DNA of 64,000 bases from Marinomonas sargassi (GCF_025716875.1 NZ_JAOVZB010000003.1:248001-312000); one strand, 5' to 3'; positions 30,143 through 39,378 are shown, numbered from the stretch's first letter. Notes: a model not told the origin generated them from the letters alone. Program-made: numbers and translations.

Positions 30143-30218
30143 TGGCGTCCCATAGGGGGTTCGAACCCCTGTTACCGCCGTGAAAGGGCGGTGTCCTAGG
30201 CCTCTAGACGAATGGGAC
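30143..30218 (-). tRNA. tRNA-Glu (UUC)
   Basis: Fourth Glu copy, directly next to the third without a Gly gene between them. Confidence 0.97.
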
Positions 30219-30263
30219 ACAAATTAGCTTAAAACGCTTTCCATTTATTAGGCGAATAATAAA

Positions 30264-30338
30264 TGGAGCGGGAAACGAGGCTCGAACTCGCGACCCCAAC
30301 CTTGGCAAGGTTGTGCTCTACCACTGAGCTATTCCCGC
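30264..30338 (-). tRNA. tRNA-Gly (GCC)
   Basis: Third Gly copy; identical body, unique flanks. Confidence 0.97.
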
Positions 30339-30385
30339 ACGTCACACATATTTTTTGAAAAACAGCCTTTACTATCGCTAATAAA

Positions 30386-30461
30386 TGGCGTCCCATAGGG
30401 GGTTCGAACCCCTGTTACCGCCGTGAAAGGGCGGTGTCCTAGGCCTCTAGACGAATGGGAC
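30386..30461 (-). tRNA. tRNA-Glu (UUC), first of the cluster
   Basis: Fifth Glu copy and promoter-proximal gene of the minus-strand cluster. Confidence 0.97.
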
Positions 30462-30494
30462 ATCTAAAAAATCTTGCTGTGTGAGCGGGTGCGT

Positions 30495-30522
30495 ATATTA
30501 CTGTTACCAGCCTGAAAATCAA
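30495..30522 (-). promoter_or_regulatory. Promoter of the tRNA cluster
   Basis: On the minus strand TTGATT, 16 bases, then TAATAT, followed by a GC-rich ACGCACCCGC discriminator. Such a discriminator is typical of stable-RNA promoters under stringent control. Transcription would start about 25 bases before the first tRNA. Confidence 0.65.
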
Positions 30523-30592
30523 TAGTTTTTTTCATTAATTTAAGCTACTTTGTTTGAAAGTCACTTTTAAAATCAATTGGATCGGAGTAATT

Positions 30593-31168
30593 ATGTTAAA
30601 CAAGCATTTATTTTTAGCAATATCATTATCCACACTCGTACTTGCTGGCTGCTCTACTACCCACAACATTGAGATCAAACCTGAAATAAAAGTCAGCTCT
30701 AGCAGTTTAACAAACGACAGGGTCATTCAAGTATCCACTAGCACCCTACTCGACAGTAAAGTTGGCTCAATTGAAACTGGCATCAAAGAGACAGCCAATA
30801 TTTTCGCTACAAACAATATAAGTCAAAGCGTTAACGACAGCGTAATGAAAGGCTTACGAGAGCTTGGCTTCACCCCCGATCAAGGAGTAATGCCCCCTGC
30901 CAGCCTAAATATTGAAATCACAAAAATGAGTTACGTTACAGAAGTGGAAAAATTAAAAACCATTGCGAAAATTGATTTCGAAATTAAGGCCACTTTAGCA
31001 GCAAAAGGCCAAACCTATAAATCTAGCTATGGATCACAAAAAGTAAGAGAGTACGGCACCCTCCCTTTTGAGAAAGATGTTGAAAGTGACATGAATGACC
31101 TTGCCAGCCAGACTGTCAATCGCCTCTTAAAGGATCCGAACATCATTATTCTATTGCAATCCAATTAG
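30593..31168 (+). CDS. YajG-family lipoprotein
   Basis: A 191-residue lipoprotein with a lipobox LVLAGC (Cys about residue 20) and the YajG-like body: two strands, a conserved VNDSVMKGLRELGF helix and a C-terminal helix. YajG proteins are outer-membrane-associated lipoproteins of unknown role. I chose the ATG at 30593 because GGAG precedes it and the signal peptide then starts at residue 1. It faces the tRNA cluster promoter across 70 bases. Confidence 0.8.
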   Translation: MLNKHLFLAISLSTLVLAGCSTTHNIEIKPEIKVSSSSLTNDRVIQVSTSTLLDSKVGSIETGIKETANIFATNNISQSVNDSVMKGLRELGFTPDQGVMPPASLNIEITKMSYVTEVEKLKTIAKIDFEIKATLAAKGQTYKSSYGSQKVREYGTLPFEKDVESDMNDLASQTVNRLLKDPNIIILLQSN

Positions 31169-31193
31169 ATCTTTAAAAAATCAGTTTGAAGAC

Positions 31194-31234
31194 AAAAAGG
31201 CGCCATCTGAACCAACAGATAGCGCCTTTTTATT
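31194..31234. terminator. Terminator between the lipoprotein gene and msrB
   Basis: AAAAAGGCGC with ATCTG pairs with CAGAT and GCGCCTTTTT, one base bulged, followed by TATT. It suits both convergent genes. Confidence 0.85.
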
Positions 31235-31257
31235 AGAATAATTAAAACTAAAGTTAC

Positions 31258-31665
31258 TTAAGACTTCTTAAAATCCAATGAGGCTGAGTTTACACAGTAC
31301 CTTAACCCTGTTGGCTGAGGCCCATCATCAAAAACATGCCCCAAGTGCGCATCGCACTTCTGACATAATATCTCCGTTCTGCGCATCATTAATGAGCTAT
31401 CCATCGACTCACTAATGTTTTCTTTATTTGCGTCATAAAAGCTTGGCCAGCCAGAGCCAGAGTCATATTTAGTGTTAGATTCAAACAATAGCGCCCCACA
31501 ACAACGACACACATACTGGCCTTCTTCATGATTTTTTTCATATTTTCCAGTAAAGGCTCTTTCAGTACCTTTTTTTCGTGTGATATGAAAAACGTCCTCT
31601 GGCAGCTCTTTTTTCCATTCTTCCTCAGTTTTCAATGTTTTTTTATTTATATCTTGATCACTCAT
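31258..31665 (-). CDS. msrB: Peptide-methionine (R)-S-oxide reductase
   Basis: MsrB repairs oxidised methionine. The 135-residue protein has two CxxC zinc pairs (CRCC and CQKC), the GSGWPSFY substrate motif, HLGHVF and the catalytic cysteine in [10 protein letters not shown] chose the ATG at 31665 (MSDQD...); the open frame runs further upstream but into the alaA start region. It is divergent from alaA across 70 bases. Confidence 0.95.
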   Translation of the reverse strand: MSDQDINKKTLKTEEEWKKELPEDVFHITRKKGTERAFTGKYEKNHEEGQYVCRCCGALLFESNTKYDSGSGWPSFYDANKENISESMDSSLMMRRTEILCQKCDAHLGHVFDDGPQPTGLRYCVNSASLDFKKS

Positions 31666-31735
31666 CTTGAATGCTCCCAAGTTCGGTGTACAGTTAGTGT
31701 TTTTTAGATAAGCCTCTGTAAGTAAGGATAAAACG

Positions 31736-32953
31736 GTGCAAATTCGCAAATCAAACAAACTCGCCAATATATGTTATGAAATCCGTGGACCTGTTTTAAA
31801 AGAAGCCATGCGCATGGAAGAAGAAGGCCAACAAATTTTAAAGCTTAATATTGGTAACCCAGCACCTTTTGGCTTTGAGGCACCTGATGAAATCCTAGTC
31901 GATGTTATTCGTAACCTACCTACGTCACAAGGCTATTGTGAATCAAAAGGCCTTTATTCTGCCCGCAAAGCCGTTATGCAAAAATATCAGGCTTATGGCA
32001 TCAAGTCTGCCGATGTCAATAATGTATGGATCGGCAATGGTGTTAGTGAGCTTATCGTCTTAGCCATGCAAGCCCTTCTTAATGACGGTGATGAAATTCT
32101 AGTACCTGCTCCTGATTACCCTCTATGGACAGCGGCAGCCACTCTATCAGGTGGCTACGTAAGACACTACCTATGTGATGAAGGTTCAGGCTGGCAACCT
32201 GACATCAAAGACATCAAAGCAAAAATATCTAACAAAACTAAAGCCATCGTCATAATCAACCCAAACAACCCAACAGGGGCTGTTTACGAAAAAGATGTTT
32301 TAGAATCCATCGTAGCTTTAGCAGAAGAGCACAACTTGCTTATCTTCTCTGACGAAATCTACGACAAAATCATCTATGATGAAGCGAAACACATACCAAC
32401 CGCCACACTTACAGAAGGCAGAGTGCCCTGTATTACGTTTGGTGGCCTATCAAAAGTCTATCGTACCGCAGGCTTTCGCTCTGGCTGGATGGCCATCACA
32501 GGTGAACGCAAAGGTATACAGGACTACATTGATGGTTTAGACATACTTAGCTCAATGCGACTTTGCGCCAACGTGCCTGCTCAGCACGCAATACAAACAG
32601 CACTAGGTGGCTACCAAAGCATTAACGAACTAATAGCGCCAGACGGCCGTCTTTACGAACAGAGAAAAGTCGCTTGGGAAGCCCTTGATGCTATGCCAGG
32701 GGTACATTGTCATAAGCCGGAAGGCGCCCTTTATCTATTCCCAAGACTAGACCCTAAGATGTACGACATACAAAATGATATGGATCTCGTTTTACAATTT
32801 TTGCGAGAAGAAAAAGTCCTTATCGTTCAAGGCACAGGCTTCAATTGGCCCACACCTGATCATGTACGATTTGTATTCTTACCCCATGTAAAAGAACTTG
32901 AGTCTGCGATGGAAAGGTTTGATGCTTTCCTAGCAAGATTAAGGAAGAATTAA
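31736..32953 (+). CDS. alaA: Glutamate-pyruvate aminotransferase (AlaA type)
   Basis: A fold-type I PLP aminotransferase of 405 residues, close to E. coli AlaA along its length ([45 protein letters not shown]). The PLP lysine is in [14 protein letters not shown]. AlaA makes alanine from pyruvate and glutamate. The start is GTG with AAGGA upstream. htpX follows it here, as in some enterics' neighbourhoods. Confidence 0.92.
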   Translation: MQIRKSNKLANICYEIRGPVLKEAMRMEEEGQQILKLNIGNPAPFGFEAPDEILVDVIRNLPTSQGYCESKGLYSARKAVMQKYQAYGIKSADVNNVWIGNGVSELIVLAMQALLNDGDEILVPAPDYPLWTAAATLSGGYVRHYLCDEGSGWQPDIKDIKAKISNKTKAIVIINPNNPTGAVYEKDVLESIVALAEEHNLLIFSDEIYDKIIYDEAKHIPTATLTEGRVPCITFGGLSKVYRTAGFRSGWMAITGERKGIQDYIDGLDILSSMRLCANVPAQHAIQTALGGYQSINELIAPDGRLYEQRKVAWEALDAMPGVHCHKPEGALYLFPRLDPKMYDIQNDMDLVLQFLREEKVLIVQGTGFNWPTPDHVRFVFLPHVKELESAMERFDAFLARLRKN

Positions 32954-32972
32954 GTTCTCTTTACAATAATCA

Positions 32973-32998
32973 TTGAAATTGTCTTTCAAGACCATAAT
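32973..32998 (+). promoter_or_regulatory. Sigma-32-like promoter of htpX
   Basis: TTGAAA (32973-32978), 13 bases, then CCATAAT (32992-32998). This matches the spacing of the groESL promoter in the same window. A start site would fall near 33004-33007, inside the inverted repeat described next. Confidence 0.55.
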
Positions 32999-33032
32999 AT
33001 GCTCCTTAGATAGTTCATTTAAGGAGCATATT
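32996..33032 (+). promoter_or_regulatory. 13-bp inverted repeat covering the htpX ribosome-binding site
   Basis: AATATGCTCCTTA (32996-33008) is the exact inverse of TAAGGAGCATATT (33020-33032), with an 11-base loop. The whole AAGGAG Shine-Dalgarno (33021-33026) lies in the right arm, and the htpX ATG follows at 33034. Any transcript carrying both arms would have its ribosome-binding site paired. Confidence 0.75.
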
Positions 33033-33033
33033 T

Positions 33034-33915
33034 ATGCGCATTCTATTATTCCTATTAACCAACTTAGCCATTATGGTTGTCGCCGGCATTGTGCTAAGCG
33101 TCCTTGGTGTCGGCAGCTACATGACAAGCAACGGCTTAAACCTAACCTCACTTCTCATCTTCTGTGCAGTGTTTGGTTTTGTTGGTAGCTTCATATCACT
33201 CTTTCTGTCTAAATTTATGGCCAAAAAAGGCTCTGGTGCCGTTGTCATAGAACAACCTAGAAACCACAAAGAGGTTTGGCTTCTAGATACTGTGAAAGAA
33301 CTTGCAGACAAGTCTAATATTGGCATGCCGGAAGTGGCTATCTTTCCTTCCCATGATGCGAATGCCTTTGCCACAGGCTGGAATAAAAATGCAGCATTAG
33401 TCGCTGTATCCAGTGGCATGCTAGAGCGTTTCTCTCCCGATGAAATAAAAGCTGTACTTGCCCATGAGGTAGGTCACATAGCAAATGGCGACATGATCAC
33501 TCTTTCTCTTATTCAAGGGGTAGTTAATACCTTTGTTATGTTCTTTGCCCGTATTGCCGCTTACGCGGTGGACCAATTCCTAAGACGAGGTGATGACAAC
33601 AACCAATCCGTAGGTTTTGGTTACTACATTGCTACCTTTGTATTTGAAATGCTATTTGGGGTTCTAGCCTCAATGATTGTGATGTGGTTCTCTCGATACC
33701 GAGAGTTTAGGGCCGATGAAGCGGGAGCAAGACTTGCAGGCAAACACGCTATGATATCTGCCTTAGCCCGTTTACAGCAGGAACATGAACAAACCCATAT
33801 GCCAGACTCTATGCTTGCCTTCGGTATCCGTAGAGGCAAAACACCAAGTTTGGGTGAGCTATTTTCTAGTCACCCACCAATTGAAGACAGAATCAAAGCA
33901 CTACAAGCTCTGTAA
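33034..33915 (+). CDS. htpX: Heat-shock membrane metalloprotease HtpX
   Basis: HtpX is an inner-membrane zinc protease that degrades damaged membrane proteins with FtsH. The 293-residue protein has two N-terminal helices, the HEVGH zinc motif ([13 protein letters not shown]), two further hydrophobic segments, and the [12 protein letters not shown] third-ligand region. Length is standard. Upstream lie a sigma-32-like promoter and a hairpin that covers the ribosome-binding site. Confidence 0.97.
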   Translation: MRILLFLLTNLAIMVVAGIVLSVLGVGSYMTSNGLNLTSLLIFCAVFGFVGSFISLFLSKFMAKKGSGAVVIEQPRNHKEVWLLDTVKELADKSNIGMPEVAIFPSHDANAFATGWNKNAALVAVSSGMLERFSPDEIKAVLAHEVGHIANGDMITLSLIQGVVNTFVMFFARIAAYAVDQFLRRGDDNNQSVGFGYYIATFVFEMLFGVLASMIVMWFSRYREFRADEAGARLAGKHAMISALARLQQEHEQTHMPDSMLAFGIRRGKTPSLGELFSSHPPIEDRIKALQAL

Positions 33916-33931
33916 CTGCAATTTAGAGCAC

Positions 33932-33963
33932 AAAAAAACGCCAGCATTAGCTGGCGTTTTTTA
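33932..33963. terminator. Terminator between htpX and the PilZ gene
   Basis: AAAAAACGCCAGC pairs with GCTGGCGTTTTTT around ATTA; bidirectional between convergent genes. Confidence 0.9.
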
Positions 33964-33986
33964 TGTATGAAGGGCAGAAATAAAGC

Positions 33987-34712
33987 CTATTTCTTAGTGT
34001 TATTCTTTAACGTTTCCAAAATGTAAGCCGTAAGTGGGATGCCAACGTCTTTTTTCACATCCACAAAGCGCACGCCGTAGACATAAAAGTACTCCACTCC
34101 CATGCGAGACAAAAATTCATTATCAACTAAGCTAGCCTGAACTTGATCTAGCATTTGTATCTCTTGCGATCGGATTTCACATTCAACTTTAATAAGCTGG
34201 CTGTAAGGACCTATCTTCAAATTACCGTTGAGTCGAAAGGTCTGTCCAGCAAGACCAAAGTCCTCTTTAGAAATAAGCTTTGCGCCACCCAAACTCAAGT
34301 CAACCAAGATAGAAGAAGCCGATTGACCAATAGAAGTTTCTAAGTCTACAGGCTCCACACTACAAATGAGCTTGGTTTCAACCCGAACAGCCTGACGAAC
34401 AACAGAGGTTTCAACAAACTCAGGGTAAGCTATATGCAAATGACCAGATGGGTCTAGATAACTTTTTGCTACCTTACTTGAAAAGGCACAGACATGAGTA
34501 CTAAGCATCAATCGCACATTAACAATTTGCCCTTCACGCACCAAAAGGTTTTTGCCGTTCATTCTAGGACAAGAAACGATTAAAGAGCTTTTCGGAATAT
34601 GCCCAATAACCTTCACCATGTAACGACCACTAGGGTAAATCAATTCAATCTGAACATTTGTTCCTAAAGGTACATCCAGATCGCCTAGATCAACCTGCAT
34701 TACATCAGCCAT
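33987..34712 (-). CDS. PilZ-domain c-di-GMP-binding protein (YcgR-like)
   Basis: The 241-residue protein has an N-terminal beta-barrel of the YcgR-N kind and a C-terminal PilZ domain. The c-di-GMP motifs RQAVR (RxxxR, about 104-108) and DLSLGG (DxSxxG, about 137) are intact, so it should bind the second messenger. YcgR proteins slow the flagellar motor; that role here is inference. It lies 11 bases after pdxB in the epmC-pdxB-PilZ run. Confidence 0.85.
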   Translation of the reverse strand: MADVMQVDLGDLDVPLGTNVQIELIYPSGRYMVKVIGHIPKSSLIVSCPRMNGKNLLVREGQIVNVRLMLSTHVCAFSSKVAKSYLDPSGHLHIAYPEFVETSVVRQAVRVETKLICSVEPVDLETSIGQSASSILVDLSLGGAKLISKEDFGLAGQTFRLNGNLKIGPYSQLIKVECEIRSQEIQMLDQVQASLVDNEFLSRMGVEYFYVYGVRFVDVKKDVGIPLTAYILETLKNNTKK

Positions 34713-34723
34713 GCACTTACCTT

Positions 34724-35863
34724 CTAATTAGTCAAAAAACTTGCTGCTTTACAAAGCGAAAGAACCTGCTTTTCAGCATGATGAACCGTACAAGTATTCA
34801 ATTCATCTCTTTCAACATAATGCTTACGCAACCAGTCAAAAATATTATTTTCTTTATTCTCTCGGTACTTAGACCTTAATCTTACATCATCTCTTGCCAC
34901 ATCATAAATAGCATGCACACTTCGAGCCAGCATTTCTTCAGAAGATAAGATTCCATCTACTAAATTTAAAGCAGACAAGCACCCTGCACTAATTGCCTCC
35001 GACGCGCTACTATTCTGATTTTCAAGGCCAAGAAACGCCTGTAGCGCCTCATAAATCATCCAAGTACCTTTCTCACGGCCTTGTTTACTGTAACCCGCAA
35101 TATGTGGCGTCGCGATATCAACAATGGAAAGTAAGTCTTGATTAATGTTTGGCTCACCCTTCCAGACATCCATCACTAAATGTAGGTTGCCTTGCAATTC
35201 CTTATGGCGAACCATCAAATCACTCTCATTGATGACTCCCCCACGTCCAGCAGAGATAACAACTGCCCCAGCAGGAAGCCTATTAAGTTGATCGAGCGCT
35301 ATCATATCCTTTGTTGGATAAGGACCAGTATCCGTTAAGGGAGCATGAAGCGATATCACATCACAAGCCATAAGTTCATCAAGTGAAACAAAGTTTGCTG
35401 CTTTTATTTCCTGCACTTTAAAAGGATCGTGTACACAAACATCGCAACCCATTGCTTTGAATCGGTTATATACAGTTTGACCGACATTGCCAAAGCCAAG
35501 CACACCAATTTTTTTATCAAGCCATTTGATGCCTTTATTCATGTATAGATGACTTAAACCACTTAGAACGTAATCAGCAACAGCCTGCGCGTTACAACCA
35601 GGCGCGCTGCTAAAGGCAATATTGTTTTTTTCTAAGTATTCCTGATCGATATGGTCAACACCTATGGTTGCACTACCCACAAATCGAACTGAACTGCCAC
35701 GTAAAAGAGACTCCGTCACCTTAGTAACAGAACGCACTAACAAAACATCCGCATCTTTAACCATATCAGGGGAAAGGTCGCGACCACTCACTAATTCAAC
35801 CTTGCCTAATGCAGAAAAAAGCTTCTCCACATTAGGCATATTTTCATCGGCAATGATTTTCAT
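34724..35863 (-). CDS. pdxB: Erythronate-4-phosphate dehydrogenase
   Basis: PdxB oxidises 4-phosphoerythronate in pyridoxal phosphate synthesis. The 379-residue D-2-hydroxyacid dehydrogenase starts MKIIADENMP, has the NAD motif GFGNVGQ, catalytic Arg in SAGRGGVI, and His in TPHIAGYS, plus the PdxB dimerisation tail. The chosen ATG at 35863 overlaps the end of epmC by 20 bases; longer upstream starts would run through epmC. Confidence 0.95.
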   Translation of the reverse strand: MKIIADENMPNVEKLFSALGKVELVSGRDLSPDMVKDADVLLVRSVTKVTESLLRGSSVRFVGSATIGVDHIDQEYLEKNNIAFSSAPGCNAQAVADYVLSGLSHLYMNKGIKWLDKKIGVLGFGNVGQTVYNRFKAMGCDVCVHDPFKVQEIKAANFVSLDELMACDVISLHAPLTDTGPYPTKDMIALDQLNRLPAGAVVISAGRGGVINESDLMVRHKELQGNLHLVMDVWKGEPNINQDLLSIVDIATPHIAGYSKQGREKGTWMIYEALQAFLGLENQNSSASEAISAGCLSALNLVDGILSSEEMLARSVHAIYDVARDDVRLRSKYRENKENNIFDWLRKHYVERDELNTCTVHHAEKQVLSLCKAASFLTN

Positions 35864-36413
35864 ATTTATCTTGTAAAAACTCTTCAAAGTTGTGAGTGAA
35901 ATCGTTTTGTTTAAATAAGAATCGAGCAAAGCTATTTGCCCGCTCAGGAAGACCCTTTTCAATAAACTCATGCACTTGTTTCAACACGGACTGCTCGAAT
36001 GCTGAGGCGTCATAGTCAGGCAAAGACAAGTTATCAACACTGACACGAAATGGCAGATCAAGAACCCAATGAAACACACACTCTATTGCTTGAGGTTTTA
36101 CCTCTACCCGCTCGAATTCTTTTTGCGTTTCAAGATCTCTGGTGTCAGGGCTATACCAATAGCCATAATCTTCTAATAGCCGCCGCTTTTCTCCCGCCAA
36201 ACACCAATGACTCACTTCATGTAAAGCGCTGGAGAAATAGTCTAATCTGAAATAAATAACCGCTGGACGGGATTCTGTAGCAGGCACATATAAGGGCTCA
36301 TCCGCCCCGCCAACTAAACACGTATTAAATCGAGATAAAAAGCAGGCATCAAACGCCTCCACAAGCTGAATAACACTTGTCAAACGAAAGCTCCAAAAAC
36401 AGGGAATTATCAC
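35844..36413 (-). CDS. epmC: Elongation factor P hydroxylase
   Basis: EpmC (YfcM) hydroxylates the modified lysine of EF-P. The 189-residue protein has the HEVSHWCLAG motif (H65, H69), RLDYFSSALHE, and the CVFHWVLDLPFRVSVDNLSL-type region. The start is a GTG at 36413 with no strong ribosome-binding site, so the exact start is uncertain. The partners epmA, epmB and efp are outside the window. Confidence 0.88.
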   Translation of the reverse strand: MIIPCFWSFRLTSVIQLVEAFDACFLSRFNTCLVGGADEPLYVPATESRPAVIYFRLDYFSSALHEVSHWCLAGEKRRLLEDYGYWYSPDTRDLETQKEFERVEVKPQAIECVFHWVLDLPFRVSVDNLSLPDYDASAFEQSVLKQVHEFIEKGLPERANSFARFLFKQNDFTHNFEEFLQDKYENHCR

Positions 36414-36501
36414 ACAGGAAAGGACTTTAAGCCATGCAAAGCATTATCATTTGCATGACTTAACCATCAGATTTTCATTTAGCGTCGTTTTTTAAACCGA
36501 G

Positions 36502-36649
36502 ACTTTTAATTAGTCATGACTTATTAGCCACAACCTAATTAGCCACAACCTAATTAGCCACGATTTATTAACCACGACTTACCTAGCCACGGCTATTAAC
36601 CGCGACTTATCTTAGCCATGGCTGATTAACCTCGACTTATCTTAGCCAC
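36502..36649 (-). repeat. Degenerate 15-bp tandem repeat starting at the gcvT stop codon
   Basis: On the minus strand about ten units of 13-17 bases follow one another, of the form CGTGGCTAANNNAAGT. The first contains the last gcvT codons and its TAA. Units 1 and 3 (ending GATAAGT) and units 2 and 4 (ending TCAGC or TAGC) alternate, suggesting a 30-bp higher-order unit. Each unit carries an in-frame or shifted TAA. The region is otherwise without genes. Confidence 0.8.
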
Positions 36650-37733
36650 GATAGTAGCGAGCAGGAACAAAAGGCATTGCCGTAGGTTTAAGAGGTATAC
36701 TTTTCCCTCTAACGCTCGCAAAAAGTGGTGCTTCCAAAGAGTCAACCGTTACATAAGCCATAACGATTGGCTGAGATAAAGTAGGAGAAAAACCACCGCT
36801 GGTAACCTTACCTTGCACCACACCCTCCGCATCAAGGATTTCGACACCTTCTCGAACTGGCGCTTTACCATCAACCAAGAACCCCACTCGCTTAGTGCTA
36901 GGCTTATCGGCAAACTGAGGCAAAATGATATCAGCTCCTGGGAAACCACCAGCACGTTCACCATCTAAACGGCGAACTTTTTGAATAGCCCAGTTGATAG
37001 AAGCTTCTACTGGTGTGGTATTGGTATCAATATCATGGCCATATAAGCAAAGCCCTGCCTCTAATCGTAAAGAGTCACGAGCCCCAAGACCTATCCACTC
37101 AACTTCATCAAAAGCCAATAAAGCGTTAGCAAAAGCACCAGCTTCGTCGTTCGGTACCGACACTTCATAGCCGTCTTCACCTGTGTAACCAGAACAACTT
37201 ATCCAAACCTCAACACCTTGCCATTGAAATTTAGCACTTTGCATAAAGGTCATATTTGCAGCTTCAGGCAAGATGCGAGCAAAAGTTTCTCGCGCTTTTG
37301 GCCCCTGAATAGCTAATAAAGCTCTATCTTCAACCACCACTTCACAGCCAACCAACTTCTCTTGAAGATAAGTAATGTCTGCGTCTTTACATGCCGCATT
37401 AACGACCATAAAAATGTCATCGCCCCAATTGGCAAACATTAAATCGTCCGTAATACCACCAGATTCAGTAGTAAACATACCGTATCTCTGCATACCAGCA
37501 GGCAAATCAATCACATCAACAGGTAAAATACTTTCCAATAAGGACTTAACATTCGCGCCTTTGAGAATGACTTGCCCCATATGAGACACATCAAATAAGC
37601 CGACATTATCGCGCACCCATAAATGCTCTTTCTTAACCCCTAATGGGTACTGCACAGGCATTTCATATCCGGCAAACTCAACCATTCTGGCACAAGATTC
37701 AAGATGTAGATCATATAAAGCTGTACGTTTCAT
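36642..37733 (-). CDS. gcvT: Aminomethyltransferase (glycine cleavage T protein)
   Basis: GcvT transfers the methylene group from the H-protein to tetrahydrofolate. The 363-residue protein starts MKRTALYDLHLES and has the GLFDVSHMGQ, RDSLRLEAGLCLYG and VTSGGFSPTL blocks. Unlike the usual gcvTHP order, gcvT is divergent from glyA-gcvH-gcvP. Relatives such as DmdA share the fold, but the context fixes the assignment. Confidence 0.96.
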   Translation of the reverse strand: MKRTALYDLHLESCARMVEFAGYEMPVQYPLGVKKEHLWVRDNVGLFDVSHMGQVILKGANVKSLLESILPVDVIDLPAGMQRYGMFTTESGGITDDLMFANWGDDIFMVVNAACKDADITYLQEKLVGCEVVVEDRALLAIQGPKARETFARILPEAANMTFMQSAKFQWQGVEVWISCSGYTGEDGYEVSVPNDEAGAFANALLAFDEVEWIGLGARDSLRLEAGLCLYGHDIDTNTTPVEASINWAIQKVRRLDGERAGGFPGADIILPQFADKPSTKRVGFLVDGKAPVREGVEILDAEGVVQGKVTSGGFSPTLSQPIVMAYVTVDSLEAPLFASVRGKSIPLKPTAMPFVPARYYRG

Positions 37734-37766
37734 ATTAGAAAGCCTTTTAAATTAGTTAAGAAGTTT

Positions 37767-37782
37767 GTTTCCTATTGGAAAC
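37767..37782. promoter_or_regulatory. Palindromic operator candidate, copy 1 (gcvT side)
   Basis: GTTTCCTATTGGAAAC, 34 bases upstream of the gcvT start, with perfect 6-base arms. It matches copy 2 as GTTTCCNATNGGAAAC. Confidence 0.65.
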
Positions 37783-37924
37783 AGAGTATCGAAAAGAGGG
37801 CAGATTTGACAAGAGATTAAACCTTTTAATATTAGGAAAAAACACTTTATGAAGCCCAAAGGCAATAGCTGAACGATTGGTCAGAAGATTCCAGATAGAA
37901 AAATGCATTTACTGCCCTTCCTTT

Positions 37925-37940
37925 GTTTCCAATCGGAAAC
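37925..37940. promoter_or_regulatory. Palindromic operator candidate, copy 2 (glyA side)
   Basis: GTTTCCAATCGGAAAC, 155 bases upstream of the glyA ATG. The arms are identical to copy 1. The factor is unknown. Confidence 0.65.
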
Positions 37941-38095
37941 TTTTTTATTATCATAGCCAAAATCGATGTCACCGAAGGATGACTAACACTCGCGAAAAGA
38001 TGATCTTTTTTCATCAACTTTATCTGACCATAGTGTTATTATATGCGCGAGTTATTGTCTCTAGGCATACAAGTTTATTTAAAGAGGAACCCTCC

Positions 38096-39373
38096 ATGTC
38101 CAACACAGAAGCCTTTTTCAGCCAAAACCTAGCTGAACGAGATCCAGAGCTTTTTGCTACTATCGTTGAAGAGCAAGAGCGTCAAGAAACAGGCATTGAA
38201 TTAATTGCATCTGAAAACATCACTTCAAAAGCCGTGTTAGAAGCGCAGGGTTCTGTACTTACAAACAAATACGCTGAAGGTTACCCAAACCGTCGTTACT
38301 ACGGTGGTTGTGAAGCCGTCGATGTTACTGAACAGCTTGCAATCGATCGTGCTAAGCAACTTTTTAACTGTGAATTCGCTAATGTTCAGCCTCACTCAGG
38401 CGCACAAGCAAACGGTGCAGTAATGCTTGCTTTGCTTCAACCTGGCGACACGATTCTAGGTATGTCTTTGGACGCAGGTGGTCATTTGACTCACGGCGCG
38501 CCACCAGCTCAGTCCGGTAAATGGTTTAACGCTGTACAATATCAAGTTAACCCTGACACGCTATTGATCGATTACGATGCAATCGAAGCGCAAGCGTTAG
38601 AATGCAAGCCTAAAATGATCATTGCTGGTGGTTCTGCAATTCCTCGTGTTATCGATTTCAAACGCTTCCGTGAAATCGCTGATAAAGTTGGCGCATATCT
38701 TTTCGTTGACATGGCTCACATTGCTGGCCTTGTTGCGACAGGCGCTCACCCATCTCCTCTACCACACGCGCACATTGTGACAACGACAACTCACAAAACA
38801 TTGCGTGGCCCACGTGGCGGCATGATCCTAAGTAACGACTTGGATCTTGGTAAGAAAATCAACTCAGCAGTATTCCCAGGCTACCAAGGTGGCCCATTAA
38901 TGCACGTTATTGCTGGTAAAGCCGTTGCATTCGGTGAAGCACTAAAACCTGAGTTCAAAGTATACATTGACCAAGTTGTTGCCAATGCCAAAGCACTTGC
39001 TGCAGTTATGGTTGAACGTGGTTGCGACATCGTAACTGGCGGTACAGATAACCACCTTATGCTTGTTGACCTTCGCCCGAAAGGCCTTAAAGGTAACGTT
39101 GTCGATAAAGCCCTAGAACGTGCTGGCATTACCTGTAACAAAAACGGCATTCCTTTTGATACTGAAAAACCAATGATCACTTCTGGTATTCGTATCGGTA
39201 CACCAGCAGCCACTTCTCGTGGCTTCGGTGTAGAAGAATTCCAGAAAGTTGGTCACTTGATCAGTGATGTACTAGACGGTCTGATTGAAAAACCAGAAGG
39301 CAACCCTGAAGTTGAAGCCCGCGTACTTGCTGAAGTAAACGAGCTTTGCAAACGCTTCCCACTTTATCGCTAA
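38096..39373 (+). CDS. glyA: Serine hydroxymethyltransferase
   Basis: GlyA interconverts serine and glycine and supplies methylene-tetrahydrofolate. The protein is 425 residues from the ATG at 38096, which has AAAGAGGA upstream. The PLP lysine is in [14 protein letters not shown] and the folate site region LIASENI is present. A terminator-like hairpin separates it from gcvH, so most transcripts may end here. Confidence 0.98.
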   Translation: MSNTEAFFSQNLAERDPELFATIVEEQERQETGIELIASENITSKAVLEAQGSVLTNKYAEGYPNRRYYGGCEAVDVTEQLAIDRAKQLFNCEFANVQPHSGAQANGAVMLALLQPGDTILGMSLDAGGHLTHGAPPAQSGKWFNAVQYQVNPDTLLIDYDAIEAQALECKPKMIIAGGSAIPRVIDFKRFREIADKVGAYLFVDMAHIAGLVATGAHPSPLPHAHIVTTTTHKTLRGPRGGMILSNDLDLGKKINSAVFPGYQGGPLMHVIAGKAVAFGEALKPEFKVYIDQVVANAKALAAVMVERGCDIVTGGTDNHLMLVDLRPKGLKGNVVDKALERAGITCNKNGIPFDTEKPMITSGIRIGTPAATSRGFGVEEFQKVGHLISDVLDGLIEKPEGNPEVEARVLAEVNELCKRFPLYR

Positions 39374-39378
39374 AAGCC

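Larger units (their letters stand above)
37734..38095. promoter_or_regulatory. Divergent gcvT/glyA control region
   Basis: This 362-base gap holds promoters for gcvT (minus) and glyA (plus). Its main feature is a pair of 16-bp palindromes. A short CACCGAAGG resembles part of a glycine-riboswitch core, but the rest of the aptamer is absent. The open frame into glyA from 37877 has no start features and is treated as leader. Confidence 0.6.

Noticed and set aside
29488..30461. CRISPR or rRNA spacer array
   Set aside because: The repeating units fold as complete tRNA-Glu and tRNA-Gly genes.
32990..33032. Rho-independent terminator of alaA
   Set aside because: The hairpin is not followed by a T run and ends two bases before the htpX start codon, so a translational or start-site role fits better.
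36502..36649. CRISPR array after gcvT
   Set aside because: Repeats are adjacent with no unique spacers, and no cas genes are near.
37950..37990. Glycine riboswitch near glyA (CACCGAAGG)
   Set aside because: Only a short core-like string is present. The upstream GGAGAG and the P1-P3 helices of the aptamer are absent.
37877..38095. N-terminal extension of glyA
   Set aside because: The upstream codons match no SHMT, and a good ribosome-binding site precedes the internal ATG at 38096.
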